From assembly GCA_022566435.1 (NCBI GenBank), contig JADFIX010000049.1, positions 1-6,779 on the forward strand: a DNA stretch of 6,779 nt. Reading direction: 5' to 3'. Of this stretch, positions 1-6,149 are shown one piece after another; position 1 is the stretch's first letter; each line of letters begins with the position of its first letter. The stretch is from Planctomycetota bacterium (GTDB taxonomy: Bacteria; Planctomycetota; Phycisphaerae; UBA1845). The translations under genes and the position numbers were made by a program. Below the pieces are notes generated by a model. That model did no database searches. It was not told the origin of the DNA and saw only the letters and a program-made list of their open reading frames with translations.

Positions 1-2586
1 ATCGTCGAACACACGGTCGGCCCGGTGCTGGACGAGAAGCTCGAAGCCCTGCGTGGCAAGTTCCGCAAAGTCCGCAAGACGTTCGACCGTGAAATGGAAA
101 AGGCGACGGCCTATCCGGTCAAGAAACCGTCCGGCGACACGTGGGAGCCGCGCGAGTTTGCCGCCGAAAAGACCTGCACATCGCACCAGGAGCTGGTCGA
201 GCAGCTCTTCGACTTCCGCACGCTCGACCCGGCGATGGGCTCCGGGCATTTTCTGGTCGAGGCGGTCGATTTTATCACCGACCGGCTGCTGAGCTTTTTG
301 AACGGGTTCCCGGTCAACCCGGTCACGTTCATGCTCAACAAGACCCGACGCAATATCGAGGCTGCTCTGGGCGAACAGGGCGTAGCGATCCATCCCGACA
401 AGCTGACCGAGGTCAACCTGCTCAAGCGGCACGTCCTCAAACGGTGCATCTACGGCGTCGATCTCAACCCGATGGCCGTCGAGCTGGCCAAGGTGAGCCT
501 GTGGCTTGACGCCTTCACGATCGGCGCGCCGCTCTCGTTTCTCGACCATCACCTCCGCTGCGGCAACTCGCTGATTGGAGCCACGTTCAAGGATCTCGAA
601 GCGGTCACCGAGGGCCAGCTCTTCAGCATCGACTACGAGCCACTCTTGCGAGCGATCCAACATGTCCTGGTCGTCAATAAAATGGCCGACGCCACGGCCG
701 CCGAAGTGAAAAAGTCGGCCAGCGAATACACGCAGGCCCGTGACGAGTTGTCCGGCTACCAGATCGTCCTGGACCTGCTCGTGGCGAAACACTTTGGCTT
801 TCCCAAGGCACCGGGACTACTCACCCATGGACACGATCTGGATCTATCCAACCGCGATAGATTCCTTGACTCCCTCGACGACGACGACGAACGCGAGTTG
901 GTCACCAAAGTCGAGGCACTTGCTAAGCAGTCCAATCGCCGTTTTTTTCACTGGGAGATCGAGTTCCCCGAGGTGTTTTTCGGTTTTCAGGACGCTGGGC
1001 AGCGGCACCTCAAGCACAAAGACGACATTGAACACGGGTCGGCTGGGTTTGATGCCGTAATCGGCAACCCGCCCTACGTAAGTGTCACGAACATACCTTC
1101 AGCACTAAGGCCCTATCTATTAGATCGCTTTTCAACGGCCACTGGCCGCTTCGATCTATACATTGTTTTTATTGAACAATCGCTGACTATTCTGCGCGTC
1201 CGCGGACAGCACGCTTTCATTAACCCGGTTAAGTTCTGCATTTACGCTAACGGTCGTGTTCTGAGAGAATTGATACTTAGGAAGTTTCAATTGATTTCAC
1301 TCTTAGATGTGTCGCAGACAAACGATGTCTTTGAAGATCCGACAACGTACCCTTGCGTACCCGTCACCCGCCATGTCACGCCTGACGAACATCATGCGTT
1401 TCGTGTTGCGCGCGCTGGCGTTGGCAGCAGCAGTGCGCATTTCATTGACGCGCTTCGCAAACACACTGAAGATTGGCGGCAGTTGACTTATGCGACGATC
1501 CGCACACGCCCCGAAAACATCATAAGCCCGACGCTTACCGGACGAGCGTTAGACTTTGTGGAGTCGCTGGAAAACCGATCCGAGAGTCTCGGGAAATACT
1601 TCCGGATCGAACAATGTATCCGCATTGGAAGCTCCTCCCTGCGCAAGAAGGTTCTCTTATCTCGGGCCGAGCACGATAAGGCATCGGATGCTGTCCGGCG
1701 ACGCTGCAAGCGCGTAATAGATGGCGAGGACCTGGATCGATATTCAGTGGACTGGCGAGGGACTTATCTCGATTACCTGCCCGATGAACTTTATAACCCG
1801 AAATCAACCGAATTGTTGGATCGCGAAAAAATACTTGTCAAACGTGTTGGTGATCGGCTGAAGGCTGCATTTGATGACGGTGAGGAGGGCAGTTGTTTCT
1901 ATCCGTTGAATACAATCTACGCACTTGTGCCCGAAGATACATCCGCAGCGATCGACCCGTACGTCTTGCTTGCTTTACTTAATTCCCGATTTGCCGACTG
2001 GTTATATAGAGTCCAGTTTGAGGCAATAAGCGTTCGTGGTGGATACGTGGAATATCGCGAGTATTTGAAGTATCTTCCCCTTGTCAAACCGGAAATGGTC
2101 ATCGATAGCTGTGATGTACAAGAACGGAAGTTGCTGCCCGGACCATCGCATGTAGATGATCTCCGATCACTCTCAAAGGCGCTAGTCGAACTCCATCAAA
2201 AGAGGCGATGCGAGCAGGTGCGATTCATCGAAACATTTGGCAATTCCGTTAAGTCAGACATAGACCTTACCGGCTTCGACTTTGTCGATACGCTCAGTGG
2301 CAAGACGAAAGTACTCGGATTTGCAGGTGACATCGACCAAGGTGGATCGCCGGTTGAGTTTCCTGACCTGATAGATGTTCTGCGAAGGAACAGGCGCCGT
2401 ATTAACGAGAACTCTCTGAATCCTAGTACGATCGAAACAATTCAAAGATGCTACGAGGAAGCATTGCAAGTTCTTGATCCAATTCATGCTGACATCGTCG
2501 CTAAGGATCAAAAGGTGGAGCAGTGTATAGACAGACTGTTCGGCATTTCGGATGAAGAACGAAGTATGATTACAGATCGCAAATAG
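1..2586 (+). CDS. Eco57I-type N6-adenine DNA methyltransferase, 5'-truncated by window edge
   Basis: Predicted to transfer a methyl group from AdoMet to adenine N6 in a specific DNA site. The reading frame is open from base 1, so the true start lies upstream; the GTG at 25 is probably internal. Numbering from base 1, 861 residues are visible. DPAMGSGHF (residues 76-84) is the AdoMet-binding loop, YGVDLNP (151-157) carries the acidic ribose-binding residue, and IGNPPY (354-359) holds the NPPY catalytic motif of N6-adenine methylases. Later segments such as ILVKRVGDRL (about 611-620) and LLALLNSRFADWLYR (about 657-671) look like a TaqI/Eco57I-type target-recognition domain. Family members often have more than 1000 residues, with a YTP-containing motif just before the first visible residues and sometimes an N-terminal nuclease, so whether this is a pure methylase or a type IIG enzyme cannot be decided here. 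Base composition drops sharply after the NPPY motif. The frame ends at TAG 2584-2586. The family call is strong; the recognition site is unknown. Confidence 0.93.
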   Translation: MVEHTVGPVLDEKLEALRGKFRKVRKTFDREMEKATAYPVKKPSGDTWEPREFAAEKTCTSHQELVEQLFDFRTLDPAMGSGHFLVEAVDFITDRLLSFLNGFPVNPVTFMLNKTRRNIEAALGEQGVAIHPDKLTEVNLLKRHVLKRCIYGVDLNPMAVELAKVSLWLDAFTIGAPLSFLDHHLRCGNSLIGATFKDLEAVTEGQLFSIDYEPLLRAIQHVLVVNKMADATAAEVKKSASEYTQARDELSGYQIVLDLLVAKHFGFPKAPGLLTHGHDLDLSNRDRFLDSLDDDDERELVTKVEALAKQSNRRFFHWEIEFPEVFFGFQDAGQRHLKHKDDIEHGSAGFDAVIGNPPYVSVTNIPSALRPYLLDRFSTATGRFDLYIVFIEQSLTILRVRGQHAFINPVKFCIYANGRVLRELILRKFQLISLLDVSQTNDVFEDPTTYPCVPVTRHVTPDEHHAFRVARAGVGSSSAHFIDALRKHTEDWRQLTYATIRTRPENIISPTLTGRALDFVESLENRSESLGKYFRIEQCIRIGSSSLRKKVLLSRAEHDKASDAVRRRCKRVIDGEDLDRYSVDWRGTYLDYLPDELYNPKSTELLDREKILVKRVGDRLKAAFDDGEEGSCFYPLNTIYALVPEDTSAAIDPYVLLALLNSRFADWLYRVQFEAISVRGGYVEYREYLKYLPLVKPEMVIDSCDVQERKLLPGPSHVDDLRSLSKALVELHQKRRCEQVRFIETFGNSVKSDIDLTGFDFVDTLSGKTKVLGFAGDIDQGGSPVEFPDLIDVLRRNRRRINENSLNPSTIETIQRCYEEALQVLDPIHADIVAKDQKVEQCIDRLFGISDEERSMITDRK

Positions 2587-2669
2587 GGGAAGCCCGTCGC
2601 GCTCCACAGCTTCTAATTATCCACATGGGCATCGCCTGATGATCAACCATGGTCAAGGAAAACAATTGA
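2587..2669. other. Intergenic spacer between methyltransferase and cyclase-like gene
   Basis: This 83-bp spacer holds no ORF and no GC-rich hairpin followed by a T-run, so readthrough from the methyltransferase into the next gene is plausible. The TAATTAT at about 2612-2618 resembles a -10 box, but no convincing -35 box lies 16-18 bp upstream, so I do not call a promoter. Confidence 0.5.
2655..2659 (+). promoter_or_regulatory. Ribosome binding site AAGGA for the cyclase-like gene
   Basis: AAGGA lies 10 bases before the ATG at 2670. It is a good Shine-Dalgarno match and supports that start over the downstream in-frame methionines. Confidence 0.7.
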
Positions 2670-3926
2670 ATGGCGTTCTCGGACAGCACAGATACCCTGG
2701 CGGGACCAAATGAGTTGCTTGACTCGTTCCTTGAGCCACGGAACGCAGCCGACTCGACGACGCATGGCGCGATCTCGAACGAAGGCATTAGGCATCTGGT
2801 GCTTCTCGCGTACTATGCCAGCCAGGCCGTCGAGGAAGGTCGCTTTCCACGGTTTCGTATGTACGTCTCACCGGCAGACTATGATCGGCCGAGTTCCGAG
2901 GATTCCTGGCAACTTCTGCGTTTTTCAAAGCCTATCATGCTCGACAATGTTGACGATCTACGCCGACTTGCCCCATGCGCTTCTTCACATGATCTTGTAT
3001 TAGACATTCAAGAACAGTGCTCGGAAGAAGGACGATCGCGACTTCTTTGCGTCGGCGTGCGCATGGCGCACTCGGGGGAAGGCGAGGTAACAGTATTGTC
3101 ATCATCCCTTTGGGCTCGCCGCATGCGTCCAGGTGTGATGATTCGCGTCGATGGTCCCGGCGCGATTCGAGTGAGCGAAGCTGAGCGAGCTGTCGACCTC
3201 CGAGCTGGAAAAATGAACTCGTTCGGGAGTATGCCGGTCCATCCGTTACAGACGTGGCAGGATGAGATTGCATCTCGTCTCGCAAAGCACACGAATCACG
3301 AGAGACACTTGCAGCATACTGTGGGGTTCGCTTGGAATGAGTTGTTGCAGGATGTGTCGTCGCTGCAACGTGGTGGGTGTTTCGTCGTTTTGCCTAAAAA
3401 GGCTTGCGACATCGAAGACCTTGAAACCCAGTATCACATTCGACTCAAGTACCCGACGTCCGGCCCAGCCCTTGGAGAGTCCATTGCAGCATTTGTCGCC
3501 CTGTGCTCACCACCTGCGGGCGCGCCGGTGGACGGCGAATTAGCCGCAGCCAACCTTTGGATGAGGCAACGCTACGCGCTGACAAGTATGCTCAAGAGCC
3601 TTGCCAGAGCATCGGGCGTCGATGGGTGTACAGTGTTCGACCGAGATCTCACGTTGCTAGGGTTCGGGGGCAAGATAAAAGCCCCCTCCGACGACACGAC
3701 CAAACACTTTAAGGATGTTCGCACTAATCTTTGGGCGAGCCGTGAAGTGGTCAGGCGTTTAGGCACACGCCACCAATCGGCCTTCAGTCTTTGCGATCAT
3801 CATGCAGGTACGTACTGCTATGTCGTTTCACAAGACGGTGACGCGACCCTCTTTTGGAGCGACCACGATACGACACATCAATGGAAGCCGTACTGGCCAT
3901 GGGGAAAGCGCTCTGATCAATTTTGA
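2670..3926 (+). CDS. DisA/CdaA-type diadenylate cyclase (DAC) domain protein with N-terminal putative sensor region
   Basis: Likely a nucleotide second-messenger synthase; DAC domains condense two ATP into c-di-AMP. The protein has 418 residues with a good RBS. The C-terminal part (about 225-400) matches the DAC pattern: a strand RGGCFVVLP (234-242), VDGCTVFDRD (317-326) at the place of the canonical DGA motif, GFGGKI (331-336) after it, then LGTRHQSAFSL (364-374) at the place of the canonical GTRHRAA, and a closing YVVSQDGDATLFW (384-396). DGA has become DGC and RHR has become RHQ, and the two motifs lie 49 residues apart (D318 to R367) against about 32-33 in DisA/CdaA as I recall them, so an insertion sits between them. 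The first ~220 residues show no motif I can name and no membrane segment or signal peptide. They may be one of the predicted sensor domains reported at the N-terminus of accessory DAC proteins (DACNV type), which I cannot verify. The protein lacks the DNA-binding HhH region of DisA and the membrane helices of CdaA, so a housekeeping role is unlikely. The frame ends at TGA with an in-frame TAG directly after it. Confidence 0.78.
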   Translation: MAFSDSTDTLAGPNELLDSFLEPRNAADSTTHGAISNEGIRHLVLLAYYASQAVEEGRFPRFRMYVSPADYDRPSSEDSWQLLRFSKPIMLDNVDDLRRLAPCASSHDLVLDIQEQCSEEGRSRLLCVGVRMAHSGEGEVTVLSSSLWARRMRPGVMIRVDGPGAIRVSEAERAVDLRAGKMNSFGSMPVHPLQTWQDEIASRLAKHTNHERHLQHTVGFAWNELLQDVSSLQRGGCFVVLPKKACDIEDLETQYHIRLKYPTSGPALGESIAAFVALCSPPAGAPVDGELAAANLWMRQRYALTSMLKSLARASGVDGCTVFDRDLTLLGFGGKIKAPSDDTTKHFKDVRTNLWASREVVRRLGTRHQSAFSLCDHHAGTYCYVVSQDGDATLFWSDHDTTHQWKPYWPWGKRSDQF

Positions 3927-4033
3927 TAGCAAGGAATCTGACACAAGACACATGATCCCCTCCATAATCCACCGGCTGCCTTTGGGTCAGGTGAGACCGT
4001 GGGAGATGACCACCACTAACTGGTGAAATAGAC
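3927..4033. other. Intergenic spacer between cyclase-like gene and unknown gene
   Basis: This 107-bp spacer is the longest in the window. I see no RNA gene, no convincing promoter and no terminator hairpin with a T-run. The only symmetry is a weak GGTC/GACC pair around 3986-4000. Cotranscription of the flanking genes is the simplest reading. Confidence 0.45.
4022..4026 (+). promoter_or_regulatory. Ribosome binding site GGTGA for the unknown 217-residue protein
   Basis: GGTGA ends 7 bases before the ATG at 4034, the usual spacing for a Shine-Dalgarno element, and supports that start. Confidence 0.6.
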
Positions 4034-4687
4034 ATGGCGAAGAAAGTTAAGAAAATGCCGGCATGGAAGACAACCGATGTTTCGTTGAATCTCGTGCTGC
4101 AAGCCAAATGGAAATCAGCACCCAATACTTACCTTGAACAAGCGAGCAAAGATAAGGGAACTGTGCTCGTATTGTGTATGGTCTGCGGTTCGAAGAAGGA
4201 CGGAGCTGAGTTCCCGAATGTGACCGAAGCAACGAAGTGGGCATCGGACTTTTGGACTGTCAAGAGACAGAATTACGTCAATGTACTCGTACCGGTGCTT
4301 GCGGCACTTGTTCCAAAGGTGCGGATTTCCAACGACCCCGAGAAGCGAGTAACGGCCATTCGCCACCGTCGAGAGGTCCTGAAGGCGTTTTGGGATCGCC
4401 AAGTGACCGTATTTGAGAAGGGATCGCGCGATACCGGTGGTTTTCGTAACTTTAAGGACTTCAGAGAAACCTATGAACGTCTGCCAGCAGTCGCCCGCCA
4501 GGTGCAGGGCGTGGCACATGCGTCACCAGACAAAGCCACGGATTGGCGTCGAAAGCTCGAAGAGTCTTTCGCCCGCAGCGCCGAAAAGCAGACGTTTCCA
4601 TACTGGTACGACCCAAGATTCCTTCAGCAACTGGTAACGCCCATGTTCGAGTGGTACGAAAAGGCAGAACCTTGGGAAATGGATTGA
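4034..4687 (+). CDS. Hypothetical protein of 217 residues, family not recognised
   Basis: I do not recognise this protein. It starts with a strongly basic segment (MAKKVKKMPAWK) and has no signal peptide or clear transmembrane helix. A central stretch (42-50, TVLVLCMVC) is hydrophobic and ends in a single CxxC pair (C48, C51); with no second pair visible, a zinc finger is not supported. The middle (about 75-125) is rich in hydrophobic and basic residues, with the helix-like segment RHRREVLKAFWDRQ. The C-terminus is aromatic and acidic (PYWYDPRFLQQL at 189-200, then MFEWYEKAEPWEMD). It has an RBS and good coding character, and it ends 14 bases before the start of the oxidoreductase gene, so the two are probably translationally coupled. 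Its place between a cyclase-like and an oxidoreductase-like gene suggests a dedicated partner of one of them, such as an adaptor or effector. That role is inferred from context only. Confidence 0.75.
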   Translation: MAKKVKKMPAWKTTDVSLNLVLQAKWKSAPNTYLEQASKDKGTVLVLCMVCGSKKDGAEFPNVTEATKWASDFWTVKRQNYVNVLVPVLAALVPKVRISNDPEKRVTAIRHRREVLKAFWDRQVTVFEKGSRDTGGFRNFKDFRETYERLPAVARQVQGVAHASPDKATDWRRKLEESFARSAEKQTFPYWYDPRFLQQLVTPMFEWYEKAEPWEMD

Positions 4688-4689
4688 TC

Positions 4690-4701
4690 GAGAGCATTTT
4701 A
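4690..4701 (+). promoter_or_regulatory. Short coupled junction with weak RBS (GAGAG) before the oxidoreductase start
   Basis: The upstream gene ends at TGA 4685-4687 and an ATG follows at 4702. GAGAG at 4690-4694, 7 bases before the ATG, is a weak Shine-Dalgarno candidate. A TTG at 4684-4686 overlaps the upstream stop in the same frame as the oxidoreductase and is an alternative coupled start that would add six residues. Confidence 0.45.
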
Positions 4702-6120
4702 ATGTCGCCGATTGCTAAGGCTCATAACGTCGCCCCACTATTTTTTCATGTTGGTGGAAGAATCTCACCCATCAGCATCCGTGATCAAATGGTGCGCACA
4801 CAAATGTTGGTTGAGCGATTGTTCGAGCGTTTGGCCCCCGTGAATCGCGAGGTTCCACTCAAGGTGCTGGTTGTCGGCGCAGGAGCGGCGGGAGTCACGG
4901 CAGCCATGACGGCTGCACAGTTAGGATATTCGACGACGCTGGTCGATAAGGAGTCGCAAGCGTTCTCGCTTCAACGTCGATGCTTAACACGATGGATTGA
5001 CCCAACTGTTTATGACTGGCCGGCCGCGCATTGGGACGAGGGCGATTTCCCCTGGCTAAATGTCCCCGCGCCACCGCTGCCTTGGACACACGATTGGGCA
5101 CATCAGCTAGCGGTGAGTTTGGCTATTCGGCTTGCCAATGCACAGGCATTGATGCCTTGGCTGGATGTTCAACTAGGTGTCCTTGCAAGAACCCCGCAGT
5201 TGTTCTGGTACCCCATGGCGATGCCGATGCCGGGGTTGCCCTTCGATTGGCCAGGACTGCCCGCTTGGCGAACGGAGTTCGTCGATCCAGTTACGCAGCA
5301 GTCGCGTGGTCACGAGTGTTTCAATATCGTAATCATAGCCGCTGGTTTCGGTCGCGAAAACTGTATCGTTCCACAAGAGTATCGGGGCTTCGCATTTTGG
5401 GAAACCGACGAGTTCGCTCTGCCAGACTGCGGGCTCCCACGCGAACCGGAGATCGTGATCTCTGGTGGTGGCGACGGTGCGCTACAAGACTTTCTCCGGA
5501 TCGTTTTTCGCGGCGCACGAGCTGACACATTAATTCGGCGTTTTCGTATTCCGTTTGCGTTACAACACATGTTGCGGGAGGCTGAGGACTTCGCTTCGCG
5601 CGGCTACCATTGGAACACGGGTCGTGGACCCAGTGATCATCAGATTCTACACTCTCTTGAGCAGTCCCATCTTAATGTCGTAAACGCAGCAATCGAAAGA
5701 CCGGCGATCCGCAAGGCGCTGGAAAAACACATACCCGATCGTTTTCCAAAGATAAAGATCATCCATAGCTGCAAACATTTTGGACAAGCTTATCCGCCTA
5801 ACAGATTTCTTGTCCTGCTTATCCTCGCGTATCTTGCTCGGTTTCGGAATCGAAACGACGTGCGGATGAACAATTCGCGACTCGCCTCTGTCCAGGGAGT
5901 CGGACCGCACCATTGCCACCAAAATCCTCACGACTGCCACGGCGAAGACCACGAGGTTCATGTTGTCCAGGCGCCGAGCTGTTGGGGACCGAACGGGGCG
6001 CCGTTGACAGAGCCCCTGACGGCCCAGGTGGTTATTATTCGGCACGGCCCAAGAGCCGCCCTACCACCGTGGCTCAGTCTACCAAAACCACGTCAAGTCT
6101 TGCCGTATCTACCTGTCTGA
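4702..6120 (+). CDS. FAD/NAD(P)-dependent oxidoreductase-like protein with His/Cys-rich C-terminal insert
   Basis: Predicted cytosolic flavin-dependent oxidoreductase of 472 residues; the substrate is unknown. VLVVGAGAAGVTAA (residues 55-68) is a Rossmann GxGxxG motif, followed at the end of the next strand by an acidic residue (TLVDKE, D82) fitting FAD ribose binding. FNIVIIAAGFG (207-217) matches the conserved ATG-like strand of this fold, and IVISGGGDGALQDF (251-264) is a second glycine motif, typical of an NAD(P)H-binding subdomain. Residues 100-190 are rich in Trp and Pro and are not typical of housekeeping reductases. Residues 403-420 form a His/Cys cluster. The end, VVIIRHGPRAALPPW (443-457), resembles the last strand of the FAD domain. 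I chose ATG 4702 because an upstream in-frame ATG at 4543 would overlap the previous gene by 145 bases and add an Arg-rich stretch that looks like frame shadow. The gene sits in a tight operon behind the cyclase-like and unknown genes, which suggests an effector or accessory role rather than metabolism. The fold call is firm; the function is open. Confidence 0.82.
   Translation: MSPIAKAHNVAPLFFHVGGRISPISIRDQMVRTQMLVERLFERLAPVNREVPLKVLVVGAGAAGVTAAMTAAQLGYSTTLVDKESQAFSLQRRCLTRWIDPTVYDWPAAHWDEGDFPWLNVPAPPLPWTHDWAHQLAVSLAIRLANAQALMPWLDVQLGVLARTPQLFWYPMAMPMPGLPFDWPGLPAWRTEFVDPVTQQSRGHECFNIVIIAAGFGRENCIVPQEYRGFAFWETDEFALPDCGLPREPEIVISGGGDGALQDFLRIVFRGARADTLIRRFRIPFALQHMLREAEDFASRGYHWNTGRGPSDHQILHSLEQSHLNVVNAAIERPAIRKALEKHIPDRFPKIKIIHSCKHFGQAYPPNRFLVLLILAYLARFRNRNDVRMNNSRLASVQGVGPHHCHQNPHDCHGEDHEVHVVQAPSCWGPNGAPLTEPLTAQVVIIRHGPRAALPPWLSLPKPRQVLPYLPV
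5908..5961 (+). other. Possible metal-binding His/Cys cluster inside the oxidoreductase
   Basis: This segment encodes HHCHQNPHDCHGEDHEVH (residues 403-420): eight histidines or so and two cysteines plus several acids within 18 residues. The density fits a metal site or a histidine-rich loop. It lies after the second dinucleotide-binding region and before the last FAD-domain strand. Metal binding is inferred from composition only. Confidence 0.4.
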
Positions 6121-6149
6121 TTGGAAACACTTACCCCTTCAACGCTTGC
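6121..6149. other. Short spacer before the PLD-domain gene
   Basis: This 29-bp gap contains GGAAA at 6123-6127, too far (22 bases) from the ATG at 6150 to be a normal Shine-Dalgarno site. Initiation may depend on coupling to the upstream gene. No terminator is visible. Confidence 0.4.

Noticed and set aside
25..27. GTG at 25 as start of the methyltransferase
   Set aside because: The frame is open to base 1, and the residues before it (IVEHTVGP) match the family sequence that follows the conserved YTP-type motif, so the gene starts outside the window.
2612..2618. TAATTAT as a -10 promoter element before the cyclase-like gene
   Set aside because: No credible -35 hexamer at the right distance; single-hexamer matches are common by chance.
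3986..4000. Weak GGTC/GACC inverted repeat as a terminator
   Set aside because: The stem is only four pairs and no T-run follows.
3802..4026. 74-codon plus-strand ORF crossing the end of the cyclase-like gene and the following spacer
   Set aside because: Most of it is out-of-frame sequence from the DAC domain, it has no RBS, and it shows no domain.
4115..4519. 134-codon minus-strand ORF opposite the unknown gene
   Set aside because: The plus-strand frame has an RBS, operon spacing and a more protein-like composition; the antisense frame has none of these.
4543..4701. Upstream extension of the oxidoreductase to ATG 4543
   Set aside because: It overlaps the preceding gene by 145 bases in another frame, and the added residues are Arg-rich and unlike a flavoprotein N-terminus; ATG 4702 is the better start.
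5647..6045. 132-codon minus-strand ORF within the oxidoreductase
   Set aside because: It lies fully antisense to a gene with clear Rossmann motifs, and its product has no recognisable domain; treated as a shadow.
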